The position numbers were made by a program, and so were the translations under genes. Source: Myotis daubentonii (Eukaryota; Chordata; Mammalia; Chiroptera; Vespertilionidae). From it: a stretch of DNA of 64,000 bases. The notes beneath the pieces are model-generated. The model saw only the letters and a list, made by a program, of their open reading frames with translations, was not told the origin of the DNA and searched no databases. This document shows, piece by piece, positions 35,740 through 46,737 of this stretch; position 1 is the stretch's first letter; every line of letters starts with the position of its first letter. The stretch is taken from NCBI RefSeq assembly GCF_963259705.1, contig NC_081861.1:107662102-107726101 (forward strand), in the 5' to 3' direction.

Positions 35740-35915
35740 AATAATCTTACGATATGGGTAATATTATAATCCTCATTTCACAGGTGAGGACACTGAGGCT
35801 CAGGAGATATTAAGTAACTTGTCCAAAGTTACATAGTAAGTGGTAGAACTGGGATTTAAATTCAGGCATCCTAGCTCCAGAGTCTAGGCTTTTAACCACT
35901 ATTCTATACTGCTGT
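35740..35915 (-). repeat. MIR SINE, antisense
   Basis: CTCATTTCACAGGTGAGGAC, AAGTAACTTGTCCAAAGTTA, GAACTGGGATTTAAATTCAG and TTAACCACTATTCTATACTG, the antisense MIR signature. Confidence 0.85.
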
Positions 35916-36454
35916 TCTCAGTATAATTAGTCACAATCCTGACTCTGGCCTTACTGATTTTCTTTTCTGAGTTCCTTCAGCACCTATAAGCTATACCAGT
36001 TTTGTAATTGCTTTTATGTAATTGTTTTATTCTTATTGATTTGGAAAATCCAACCTGGATGTAAAATCCTCAAGGAACAATGACCAGGTTTATTTGAGTT
36101 CTATAACCCTCAAAATGCTTAGCACAGGGCTAGGTAGATAATAAATCACTGAGATTGAACAAAGCTCCAGGGATTGAAATACCCAATGATGACCTTTATT
36201 GCTTTCATTACGAACTTCACCCTACTGTTTTGGTTAAGCTAGTACATGCTATTATAGGAAACGTATTCACCATAGTTAAATGACTCATAGTTACTGAGTC
36301 ATTAATCAAAGTTCAGTTATTTTGAAGCATTGGAAAACTGACTCAGGGAATATTTTAATTTATCAACTCAACTTCCTCAAAGTCTGCCATTTTATAATTC
36401 CTTAAGTATTTTACAAAAAAGAAGATAAAAGGAAAATTAAAAACAAATTTATTT

Positions 36455-36594
36455 ATTTTTAATTTCTTTATTGATTAAGGTATTACCTATGTGTCCTTAT
36501 ACCCCCATTGCCCCCCACGCCCCCCACTCATGCCCTCACCCCTCCTTTGTCTGTGTCCATTGGTTAGGCTTATATGCATGCATACAAGTCCTTT
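36455..36594 (-). mobile_element. Very short L1 3' UTR insertion, antisense
   Basis: 140 bp of L1 3' UTR (TTAGGCTTATATGCATGCAT) with a 15-bp target duplication, AAAACAAATTTATTT (36440-36454) and AAAACCAATTTATTT (36595-36609), one mismatch. Confidence 0.9.
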
Positions 36595-36659
36595 AAAACC
36601 AATTTATTTTTGTTACTAACTTGCTGATCCCGATTCCGATATAGTTTATTGTGATTTAA

Positions 36660-36910
36660 TATGTGATTTATAGGCAAAACACTTGAATCCTAGTCCTAGC
36701 TCCAAATCTTTACAAGTTATAACATTTGAGGTTATTTAACTTCTCTGATCCCTGTCCCCCTCACATCACCGCACCCCTGCTTTCTCACCTATAAATTGGG
36801 GATAATATTTGTCTTATCTCAAAGATGGTTTTGCGGATCAAAGAAGTTAATGTGTCTGAAAGTACTTTTTAAACTAGAAAGCACTATGGAAATGTAGGTT
36901 TTATTATTAT
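36660..36910 (+). repeat. MIR SINE
   Basis: TCTCACCTATAAATTGGGGA, TGCGGATCAAAGAAGTTAAT and AGCACTATGGAAATGTAGG in MIR order. Diverged. Confidence 0.7.
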
Positions 36911-38888
36911 TCATAGTATCACACCTGAGAACAAAGAAATGCTAGTTTAGATTAGCTCCTAAACTGTATGATCTGGGTGAAGGTATTTATTTCTCTGAAC
37001 TTCATTCTCTCCTTTTGTAAAAATGTTTTAGCATTTTGTGATTCAATAATCTTAATTTCCTCCATATCCTGTTGGCAAATAACTGAAATCTGATACTAGG
37101 AAAAAAGTCTGAAGTGCTACTGAATTTTCTTCAACCCAAATGATTACCATGCCATGAAGTAAGCTATTTTATATCATTGCCTTGTGTTACTACTTAGTAG
37201 CTTATAACTCTTTTGGATGAATAAATGATTTGAATTACTTCTGTGTTCTGTACTTATAAATGATGATAGATCAAATGCTATACTTATGTTACCTTATATA
37301 GGAAAAAAAATTACTTTCTTTGCATTATTCAAAAATAACTGAAAGAAACATATTTTAGGGAACTCTTGAAGTAAATAAAATAAAATAATTTTGCACCAGG
37401 AGCAGGATATTTCTTCTGTGCTCAGAACTAAATCTCCCAAAGTATGTAAACTCCAATTAATGAGTGCTCTATTCCATTAATAATAACATAACACTTCTTA
37501 CAAATTATATGTGTTTATATGTGTGTGTGTGTACATTCACACATGTTCTTTTAAGTTTTCTGCCAATGGAAAACTTCAAGACAGAAATGTTTAAGGCACA
37601 TGAAACCAAAAAAGAGAAATCTTTGACTCATAAGAAAGGGAAGGAATGAATGGAGGAGAATTTAGAAATTTGGAGATTAGATTGAAGAAGGAGAAAAAGC
37701 ATTCATTCAGTTAAGCATCCATTCATAAAACATTTCTTGATCTTCTATTATGTGCCAGGCAGCTATGTCAGGCTCTGAGGAGATAAAAATTATTTAGAAC
37801 GTAGAAGTGACTTGGTGACTGACTATATGTGAGGATGGGTGAGATGGTATGAATGAATGGATGAGAGTTCAGTTTAATGAGACATTATATATAGGGAGGG
37901 GAAGGAACAGATAGGGAGGAAAACTTGAGTTCACTCATCAAATTTGAGGTATATTTGAAATTTACATGCAGAGATATTTAGTTAGCAGTTGGACATCTGG
38001 GCTGGACATTGACTTAGGCTTACTTAAAGAGAGATGGTAAATGAGGATAAAAATCACAGTGAGGTTACTAAATGTAGAACAAAAAGTGAGAGTATCAAAA
38101 CCCAAATGACGGAATTCTAAAAAGTTAAATGTATATAAACTAAATTTAAGAAGGAAAACACCTGAAGAAGATCGAAAGAAAAGCTGTCTATAGAGCTACA
38201 GGGAAAGTCAAGAAGATAGTTATGTCACATAGGCCAAGGGAGCAGAGTTTCTAGAAGGGAGTGGCCACCAGTCAAAGGCTCCAAAGGTTCACAGTAGATA
38301 AAGATCAGAAAGTACCCACTGGATTTAGCAACAAATGGGTTATATATAACCTTATTGAGTACAGTTTCAATTTCAGTGGACTGAAGGGAATGGAATTATA
38401 CTGACTCTTTTAGACTGAGGAGTAGATAAGAAGTGGTCTAGAAGCAGTGATTAAATATTACTCTTCCAACTAGCTGTACTATGAAAAAGAGGAGAGGAAT
38501 AGTGGTGACTGAGGGACAATGAGCTGATGGAGGTCTCTCTCCCCCCCTGCCTACCTCCTTCTGTCCCTCCCTGTCTCTTTCTCTCCTTCCCTTTTTTCCC
38601 TCCCTCCCTCTCTGAAAAGGCTTGACTATGTTTAAATGCTGATAGGAAGGAGGCAACAGAAGAGTTTGTAGATTCAGGAGAGAGAGAACAGTCAAGGAAG
38701 AGGGATCATAAAGAATCAGAAGAGGATGGAATCTGTAACATAAATGGAAGGATGGGATTTGTTAAGATATGGGAAATACCTTATCCATTTAGATAGGAAT
38801 GAAGGAGTTAAGGATGGAAGTCAATGCAGAGAAATTTATATATGAAGGCTCAATGGCAAAGGCCAAGAAGTTGAAGGTTTATTACATA
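36911..38888. other. Low-copy-looking stretch, no gene seen
   Basis: About 2 kb of AT-rich DNA. It includes (GT)n near 37518, a CT-rich run at 38535-38615, and a degenerate old repeat near 37710-37800 (TATTATGTGCCAGGCAGC). I find no splice-supported coding segment. Confidence 0.4.
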
Positions 38889-38892
38889 ACTA

Positions 38893-39469
38893 AAGGGTGT
38901 CCCAAAATTTCACATAAGATTTGAATTTTACACCATTTACAGTTAATGGTGCTAGCTATTGCAAGATGATAATCCAGTTTTTTGTGCCTAAATTGCAAGA
39001 TATGGATGTGGACGACATGTGGTTTCAACAAGATGGTGCCACATGCCATACAGCCCGAGAAACAATTCAATTACTGCATGAGTCATTTCCTGGTCGTGTA
39101 ATTTCCCATTTTGGTGATCAGAACTGGCCGCCCAGATCATGCGATTTAATGCCGTTGGACTTTTTTCTTTGGGTTTTTTTGAAGTCTAAGGATTATGCCA
39201 ACAAGCCCAAGACCACCCATGCCTTGAAGGAGGAACTTGAGCGCTGTATCAATGAAATTCAGCCACATTTATGCAAAACGGTCATGGAAAATTTTAACAA
39301 AAGAGTGTGTATGTGCCAGCAAAGCCGTGGTTGCCATTTACCTGAAATGCTATTCCATACATAACCCTATACTATATACTTTAAGAATCAATAAAAACTT
39401 TACAATTTTTAATTATAAACCTTTGTTTTCTATCAAAATTACTTCTTGCGTGAATTTTGGGACACCTTT
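38893..39469 (+). mobile_element. Internally deleted mariner (DD41D spacing)
   Basis: Ends AAGGGTGTCCCAAAATTTCA and the reverse complement of the right end AAAGGTGTCCCAAAATTCAC are inverted repeats, flanked by TA (38891-38892 and 39470-39471). It is 577 bp, while autonomous relatives are about 1.2-1.3 kb, so the 5' half of the transposase gene is missing. The outer bases are C before the left TA and GAGGCCCGG after the right TA, so it sits in a Helitron's CTAG. Confidence 0.93.
38921..39364 (+). pseudogene. Mariner transposase, C-terminal remnant
   Basis: A 147-codon open frame. From about codon 28 it reads DVDDMWFQQDGATCHTA, holding the second catalytic aspartate, and then PPRSCDLMPLDFFLW, holding the third. 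Counting from QQD to PLD gives 41 intervening residues, so the family is DD41D-type rather than DD34D mariner or DD34E Tc1. The C-terminus is the usual CINEIQPHL...MENFNKR segment ending in FHT. The DNA-binding N-terminus and the first catalytic aspartate are deleted, so it cannot transpose alone. The long unbroken frame suggests a fairly young insertion. Confidence 0.88.
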
Positions 39470-39471
39470 TA

Positions 39472-39698
39472 GAGGCCCGGTGCAAGGTGGTCCCTTGGCC
39501 TGGCTTGCGCCCTCTCGTAATCCTGGAACCCTTGGGGGATGTTGGAGGCCCAGTGCATGGATTTGACCTGATGCTTGCAGGCTAGGCCGAGGGACCCCAC
39601 CAGTGCAGGAGGGACCCCACCGGGTCAGTTTTGGCCCAATCCCCACAGGCCAGACTGAGGGACCCCACTGGAGCACGAATCCGTGCACCAGCCTCTAG
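39472..39698. mobile_element. Helitron fragment with two outward-facing 3' ends
   Basis: The left end, TAGAGGCCCGGTGCA (with C at 38890 across the mariner), is a minus-strand Helitron 3' terminus. The right end, CGTGCACCAGCCTCTAG (ending 39698, before T), is a plus-strand 3' terminus. GAGGGACCCCACC recurs several times between them. No TC 5' end lies inside. Confidence 0.75.
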
Positions 39699-39838
39699 TA
39701 TGCATATAAGATCTTTGGTTAATCTCTTCCTCCTCCCCGCCTCCCCCCTCCCCTTTCCCTCTGAGACTCATCAGTCTGTTCCATATTTCCATGCCTGTGC
39801 ATTGAGCATCTGCCCCTGGTGGTCAGTGCGCATCATAG
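39699..39838 (-). repeat. L1 3' UTR piece and a Helitron 5' piece, antisense
   Basis: 39699-39790 (ATGCATATAAGATCTTTGG, TTAATCTCTTCC, CAGTCTGTTCCAT) is L1 3' UTR antisense. 39795-39838 (GAGCATCTGCCCCTGGTGGT, CAGTGCGCATCATAGC) matches the reverse complement of the HeliBat 5' region at 57220-57260. Both are truncated. Confidence 0.6.
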
Positions 39839-39865
39839 CTAATATATATGGTTACTTAGGCATAT

Positions 39866-39931
39866 ATAATTTTCACAGGGTAAAATTGAAGTGATATATA
39901 TATCACTTCAATTTTACCCTGTGAAAATTAT
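39866..39931. repeat. Perfect 66-bp palindrome
   Basis: I checked all 33 base pairs around the centre (39898/39899) and found no mismatch or spacer. The arm contains TTTTCACAGGGTAAAATTG and the centre is GTGATATATATATCAC. It would extrude as a hairpin, or it could be a tiny MITE. Confidence 0.95.
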
Positions 39932-40204
39932 TACTTAGTGTGCTAAAGGTCTGTAATAATATGTGAAAGTAACTGAGATGACTAAGTTTAAGAATTCCCA
40001 TTTTGTCCCATGCTAGATGCCATAAATGTGTCTTGCTCCTCACCGCTACTATTCTTGCATTCTATTTCCAATCCACCAGGAAATTATGTCAGCTTTATCT
40101 TCAAAATATAACCCAAATTCAACCACTTTTCTCTAACTTCACTGACACCACTCTAGTCTGAGTCATCAAAATCTCCATTTGATTACTGTAATACATTTCT
40201 TCCC

Positions 40205-40978
40205 CCACCCCACCAGCTTCTTTCAATGGGTTCTCTTTATCTTTGGTTTTCTGCAATTTGAATATGATATACCTAGAGGTAGATCTTTTGATATTTATCC
40301 TGCTTAGTGCTCTCTGAGGTTCCTGACTAATGGTTTGGTGTTGTTACAAAACAGAAACAGTTTGTCCACGCAGTGCTAGTAGAGCCAAACAATAGACACC
40401 AAAAATTGTAGTGGAGAAATATTAGCTATTTTATTGATGAATTGTATCATCCAGGAGAATAAGAAGCTAATGCTCAAAAGCCAGAACTCCCCAGTGGCAT
40501 GTAAATTATAGATTATATAGGCCAAAATCACAAGAAACCATGGGTTAGGGACTCAGGGTTGTGCTGGGAGTTGTTTAATAGGAGATGAGGTAAAGACAGT
40601 AAATTATTCCTTCAGGTCTTAAGCACATTCCTGCAGTCAGTTCCAGTGTCCCTCTGTATGGTTTCCTGGGAAGGTAGTTAGGTGGGTTGTTTAACCTAGG
40701 GCTCAGAAACTGGAACATAAACTAGGTCAAAATATTATCCTTAACTTGCCAGAGGTCTGGACCATGTGACCGTTAGTCAGGTCCAGACTACTGTCTTCTG
40801 CTGCATTAGAGGTTGCTGATTATGGGAGTTAAAGCTAGGTCTCTGAGGGATAAAAGGAGAATGAGACATACTTTCTAGAGCTAGAACTTGAAGCTAAATT
40901 TAATAAAAATCACAAAGGCCCCTAGTTTCAGTGTTTGACATTAATTTTGGGAAGTATTCAGCCATTATTACTTCAAAT
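40205..40978 (-). repeat. Antisense L1 ORF1 fragment split by a solo LTR
   Basis: 40205-40341 (TGCAATTTGAATATGATATA, TGAGGTTCCTGACTAATGG) and 40931-40978 (TTGACATTAATTTTGGGAAG) join into continuous antisense L1 text once the LTR and one GTGT are removed. Confidence 0.8.
40342..40930 (-). mobile_element. Solo LTR in L1, minus (class I-like, 4-bp duplication)
   Basis: It starts TGTTACAAAAC and ends CCTAGTTTCA, a TG...CA unit of 589 bp. It is flanked by a perfect 4-bp duplication GTGT (40338-40341 and 40931-40934), the size made by gammaretrovirus-like elements. On the minus strand AATAAAATAGC lies about 100 bp before the end, fitting an R-U5 poly-A site. Confidence 0.85.
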
Positions 40979-43212
40979 GCAGAAAAAGCATTTGACGAAT
41001 CCAACATCCTTTCTTGATAAAAACCCTCAACAAAGTGGGAATAGAGGGACCATACCTCAACATAATAAAAGCCTTATATGACAAATCTACAGCCAACATC
41101 ATACTCAATGAGCAAAAACTAAAACCATTTCTACTAAGAACAGGAACAAGACACGATGCCCACTCTCACCACTCTTGTTCAAGACAGGAATGCCCATGCT
41201 CACCACTCTTGTTCAACACAGAACTGGAAGTGATAGCCATAGATATTAGACAAGAAGAAGAAATAAAAGGCATCCAACTTGGAAAAGAAGAAGTAAAACT
41301 GTCATTACTCTCAGATGACAAGATATTGTACATAGGAAAAACTACAGACTCCATCAAAAATTACTAGACTTAATAAGTGAATTTGGCAATGTAGCAGGAC
41401 ACAATATTAACCCCCAGAAATCCATGGCTTTTTTATACACCAATAATGAACTCACAGAAAGAGAAATTTAAAAAAGAAATCCCATTTACCATTACAACAA
41501 AAAAAATTAGATACCTAGGAATAAATTTACAAAGGATGTAAAAGACCTGTACTTGGAAAACTACAGAACGTTGAAAACTACAGGGGTGAAGGAAAACATA
41601 AACAAATGGAAATACACACCGTGTTCATGGATTGGTAGAATCAACATCATTAAAATGTCCATTCTACCCAAAGCAATCTATAGATTCAATGCAATACGAA
41701 CAGCATATTTCACAGACCTAGAACAAATTCTCCAAAAATTTATATGGAATAAAAAGAAGACCCCAAAGAGCTGCAGCAATCCTGAGAAAGAAAAACAAAG
41801 TAGGAGGGATCTCAATACCAGTTATCAAGCTGCATTACAAAGCCACTGTCCTCAAAACTGCCTGGTACTGGCACAAGAACAGACATATAGACCAATAGAA
41901 CAGAACAGAGAACCCAGAAATTGACCGAAGCCATTATGATCAATTAATATTTGACAAAGGAGTCAAGACAGACTCTTCAATAAATGGTGCTGGGAAATTT
42001 GGTCAAATACATGCAAAAAAAAAATGAAACTAGACTAGCAACTTACACCATGCACAAAAAGAAACCCAGATGAATAAAGGACTTAAAGGTAAGATGGGAG
42101 ACCATAAAAATCTTAGAGGAATCCACAGGCATCAAATATCAGACACATGTTATAGCTATATCTCTACTAATACAGCAACTAGGACAATGGAAACTAAGGA
42201 GAAAATAAGCAAATGGGAGTACATCAAAATAAAAAGCTTCTTCACTGCAAAAGATACCATCAACAAAACAACAAGAAAGCCCACTGCATGGGAGAACATA
42301 TTTGCCAATGTTTTCTCCAATAAGGTATAATTTCCAAAATTTACAAAGATCTCATACAACTTAACAAAAGGAAGATAAACAATCCAATCAAAAACTGGGC
42401 AAAGGATCTAAATAGACACTTTTTGAAAGAGGACATATAGAAGGCCCAGAGAAATATGAAAAATGCTCAAAGTTACTAATCACCCGAGAGATGCAAATCA
42501 AAACAACAATGAGGTACCATCTCACACCTGTCAGAATGGCTATCATCAACAAATCAACGAACAAGTGCTGGCGAGGATGTGGAGAAAAAGGAACCCTCCT
42601 TCACTGCTGGTGGGAATGCAGACTGGTGCAGCCACTGTGGAGAACAGTATGGAGTTTCCTGAAAAAGTTAAAAATAGAACTCCCATTTGACCCAGTAATC
42701 CCACTTCTAGGACTATATCCCAAGAAAACAGAAACACCAATCATAAAGGATATATACACCCCTATGTTCGTAGCAGCACAATTTATAATAGCTAAGATTT
42801 GGAAGCAGCCTACATGCCTGTCAGCAGATGAGTGGATTAAAAAACTGTGGTACATCTACACAATGGAATACTACGCCGCTATTAAAAAGAAGGAACTTTT
42901 ACCATTTGCAACAACATGGGTGGAGCTGGAGAGAATTATGCTAAGCAAATTAAGCCAGTTGGAGAAAGATAAATATCACATGATCTCACTCATATGTGGA
43001 ATATAATGATCAACATACTTTAATGAAAAAGAATAGATCAATCTAGAGACAAATGGTAGGGGAGGGGGTTAGAGAGCAACCAAAGGACTTATATGCATGC
43101 ATATTAGCATAACCATTGGATACAGACACTGGGGCGGTGGGAGCTTGCCCGGGCTGGGAAGGGATGGGGGAGGGGGTCAATTGGGGAAAAAAGAGACATA
43201 TGTAATATTTTA

Positions 43213-43215
<3 letters not shown>
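40979..43215 (+). mobile_element. 5'-truncated L1 (ORF2 3' half plus 3' UTR)
   Basis: It begins within the ORF2 RT domain (GCAGAAAAAGCATTTGACGA) and continues through [20 protein letters not shown] text (near 41320) to the C-terminal cysteine region, whose 171-codon frame at 42491-43006 includes [19 protein letters not shown]. The 3' UTR ends near 43200 in (TA)n. Stops and shifts show it is dead. Confidence 0.92.
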
Positions 43216-43263
<48 letters not shown>

Positions 43264-43270
43264 ATATATG
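43216..43270. repeat. (TA)n microsatellite
   Basis: About 50 bp of alternating T and A between two L1 3' ends, with two TATG variants near the right side. Confidence 0.9.
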
Positions 43271-43580
43271 ATTTCACTCATTAGTGGAATATAATGAACA
43301 ACATAAACTGATGAACAAAAGTAGATCTGGAGACAGTGGAGCATCGAAAAGACTGTCAAACCTCAGAGCCAAGACAGGGGAGGGGGTGTGTGTGTCAGGG
43401 CGGGGGGAGAGGGAGGTAAGAGATCAACCAAAGGATTTGTATGCATGCTTATAAGCATATCCAATGGACACTGACATTGGGCGGTGGGGGCATATCCTGG
43501 GGTGTGGGAGTGGCTGGAGAGGGGTCGATGTGGGAAAAGGGAGACATATGCAGTACTTTAAACAATATATATATTTAAAG
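43271..43580 (+). repeat. Second L1 3' UTR fragment, sense
   Basis: CACTCATTAGTGGAATATAA, AACATAAACTGATGAACAAA, CAAAGGATTTGTATGCATGC and GGGAGACATATGCAGTACTT: a different L1 subfamily from the preceding copy. Confidence 0.85.
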
Positions 43581-43582
43581 AC

Positions 43583-43945
43583 TTCTGGTTTCTTGTGATA
43601 TATTCCTAGAAGTAGGATTACTGCGTCAAATGGGAGATCCATTTTTAATTTTTTGAGGAAACTCCATACTGTTCTCCACATTGGCTGCCTCAGTCTGCAT
43701 TCCCACCAGCAGTGCACTAGAGTTCCTTTTGCTCCACATCCTCGCCAGCACTTGTAGATTTGTTGATTTGTTGATGATAGCCATTCTGGAAGGTATGAGA
43801 TGGTACCTCATTGTTGTTTTGATTTGCATCTCTCAGATGATTAGTGACTTTGAGTATGTGTTCATATGTCTCTTGCCTTCTGTATGTCCTCTTTTGAAAA
43901 GTGTCTATTTAGATCCTTTGTCCATATTTTTTTCCTAACCATTGA
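43583..43945 (-). repeat. L1 ORF2 C-terminal fragment, antisense
   Basis: TATTCCTAGAAGTAGGATTA through GCATTCCCACCAGCAGTGCA to GTCTCTTGCCTTCTGTATGT is antisense ORF2. The minus frame includes the same RMWSKRN...CWWECR segment as 42491-43006. Confidence 0.88.
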
Positions 43946-44469
43946 AGTAAATTTTAAAAATTAAAAATTTAATAAATTGCTAATTTTATAGTTTCTCTTT
44001 AAAAAACAACAAAAACATGTATGTATATGTGTATATATATATGTATATATATATATATATTCTCATACTATTGCACTAATAAAATTAAGTACATATTTAT
44101 AAGTATTGTGAAGCAAGGATATTGTTTTAAATGAGAAAACAATAATTGGAAACATATAAATCATACTGGGTCAAGATAGGCCAGGTAGATTAAAAATTAT
44201 CGATATTAACAGGAGGCATGAAGGTTCAACCTGGAGCTCTTATGATACTACCATTTTATTGGATATCAGAAAAAATTACAAGCAGGAAACAGTACATAAA
44301 ATATAGTTTTCAGTAGGTAGAAGAAATAGTACATTCTGAGTTACACAGGGGGTACAAAGTTAACCATTTATAAAAATAACCTGATGGAAATATATGTGGT
44401 AGGTAATACTAGCAATATATGAACTGACATCCTGACAAACGTGGACTTAAGAAGAGAAGGGTGATCCTT

Positions 44470-44840
44470 ACTTTTTACTGATGCATAATATTCCATGGTG
44501 TAAATGTATGGAGGGACCTGGAGAAGTCAGAGAAAGACATATACCATATGATCTCACTCATATGTAGAATCTAAAGAACAAAATAAACTGATGAACAAAA
44601 TAAATTCATAGATATAGAAGTATGGAACAGTCTGATGAATCATAGAGGAAAGGCTTGGGTGGGTGGGGAGAGATTAACCAAATAATTTATATGCACATAT
44701 GCATAACCCATGGACACAGATAATAGTGTGGTGAAGGTCTGGTGCAGGGGCTGGAGGTGGGATAGAAGGGGTCAATAGGGAAAAAAGGGAACATCTGTGA
44801 TACTTTCAACTATAAAGATAATTTTTTAAAAAAGAAGAGA
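44470..44840 (+). repeat. L1 3' end fragment, sense
   Basis: GCATAATATTCCATGGTGTA, CATATGATCTCACTCATATG, ATGCATAACCCATGGACACA and a terminal AAAGATAATTTTTTAAAAAA follow L1 order with a deletion. Confidence 0.8.
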
Positions 44841-44960
44841 AGTGGTGAGGGGTAAATATGAATGAATATAAGGAAGAGTCCTAATGAAAGCCTGGTGTCC
44901 CAGCTGGATTACATTTGTGTCTATTGCACTACCTATTACTTCCTTCCCCATCTACTCTTT

Positions 44961-45149
44961 TTTAAACAAATATTTTTATTGATTTTAGAGAGAGAAGGGA
45001 AAGGGATAGAGAGATAGAAGCATTGATGAGAGAGAAACATCAATCGTCTGCCTTCTGCACATCCCCCACTGGGCATTGAGCCTGCAACCCGGGTATAGAA
45101 CTGGCGACCTCTTGGTTCACGGGTCACCACTGAGCCACACTGGCCAGGC
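44961..45149 (-). mobile_element. VES SINE, antisense
   Basis: The reverse complement starts GCCTGGCCAGTGTGGCTCAG. Target duplication CCCCATCTACTCTTT at 44946-44960 and again at 45149-45163 (one base shared with the SINE end). Confidence 0.93.
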
Positions 45150-45339
45150 CCCATCTACTCTTTATTTTTCTTCCTGGCAGCTCTCTTTACTTCTGTTTCT
45201 CTTTCTGCCTTCTTCCACTTCCTTTTTTTCTCACTATTTCTTCATCTCTTCTCTTTACCAGTGATACCCAATAATATCTTCAGATTATTGCTTAGCAGTC
45301 TTGATGGCTATAGGGTCAGAGATCTCTGATTATTTTTTT

Positions 45340-45404
45340 GGATAAGCTTATGGAAGTAATTTATTTTTGTGTGTGTCAGAAAATTAGATTTGAGCCACTC
45401 TGTG
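45340..45404. other. Candidate 3'-transduced 65-bp sequence
   Basis: A non-L1 sequence between the two T-runs of the minus-oriented L1. This is where read-through past the source L1's own poly-A site would place source-flank DNA. Confidence 0.6.
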
Positions 45405-46022
45405 TTTTTTTTAAATTGCATTTATTGGGGTGACACTGGTTAACAAAATTATACAGGTTTCAGGTGCACAACTCTACAACACATCATCTGTAAACTGTAT
45501 TGCCTGTTCACCTGCCCAAGTTAGGTCTCCTTTCATCACCATGTTTCTCCCCTATATCCTCTTCCACCTCCACACCCCCACCCGCAGCAATTACCACACT
45601 GTTGTCTATGTGGAGTTTTTTTTCTCTCTCTTTTTTCTTTTATGCTCAATCCCTCTACTCCTTGACAATGGTGGGTGGGTGCTCTCTATCTATGAGTGTG
45701 TCTCTATTTTGTTTGTTTGTTCTTTTTGTTCATTAGATTCCACATTTAAGTGAAATCATATGGTGCTTGTCTTTCTCTGACTGACTTACTTCACTTAGCA
45801 AAATGATCCCCAGGTCCAGAAAAGGAAACCATCATGTACTCTTGGTGGGAATGTGGATTGCTGCATCCACTGTGGAAAATAGTATGAAGTTTCCTCAAAA
45901 AATAAAAAATGGAACTAACTTATGACCCAACGATTCTACCTCTGGGAATATATCTAAGAAACCCAAAAAATTAATTCAGAAGAATATAAGCATCCTTAGG
46001 TTCATTGCAGCATTATTTACAA

Positions 46023-46737
46023 CTAGGGGCTCAGTACACAAATTCGTGCACCTTGGAAGAAACTGTGGGACGCAAGGCTGCGGTGGGCACAGGGGCGGGA
46101 CTCGGACCATCCTAAGTGCCCCGCCCCAACCCTCCCGCCACTGCTCCTGGTCCCCTGTCTGCCAGCAGCCCTGATCCTGCTGCCGCCACTCCCATGCACT
46201 GATGGTGCTGGCTCCACTCTGATGGTGTGGAGCAATTGGTTCTGGCTCCAGCAGTGGGTGTGAGCGGGGCCTGCACTGTCAGTGGGTGTGAGTGGTGGCT
46301 GCTGCCCCAATCACCTCTCAGGAGCAGGGGGAGGTGGAGAAGCTCTCAGGGGCAATTGGGGCTGGCAGCTGCCACTTACACCTGCTGATGGCACCAAGCA
46401 ATTGGGGCTGGTGCTGGGCGCCAGCAGTGAGTGTGAGCAGGGCCGGTGCTGGCAGCAGGTGCGGTGGGACCGTGGCATGCGGGAGCAAAGAATTTTCAGT
46501 AACCATCAGAGGCTCATCCCAATGACAGCGACCGGCGCCCCACCTTGGTCTGGCGCCCCTGATCACCTGCTTTACCATTCTGCCACAGCCTATGCCCATC
46601 ATGTTCCCCCTCCCGCCTGCTGCCAAAGCCTGCCATGTTCCATGCATACCCCCTGGTGGTCAGCACACCTCATAGCAACCGTTTGTTCAGTTGTTCTGCC
46701 GTTCAGTCTATTTGCATATTAGGGGTTTATATATATA
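46023..46737 (-). mobile_element. Helitron unit a
   Basis: CTAG at 46023, hairpin CACAAATTCGTGCACC near the 3' end, and the 5' region CCTGGTGGTCAGCACACCTC ... TATTTGCATATTAGGGG near 46650-46720. The exact 5' end before the next CTAG is blurred by TATATATA. Confidence 0.8.

Noticed and set aside
40205..43215. Antisense ORF1 piece followed by sense ORF2 as a second twin-primed L1
   Set aside because: The two parts are about 2 kb apart in L1 coordinates and I found no flanking duplication, so two independent insertions are equally likely.
46282..46722. 146-codon frame in Helitron unit a
   Set aside because: It lies entirely in Helitron sequence whose words recur in other units, with no support as a captured exon.
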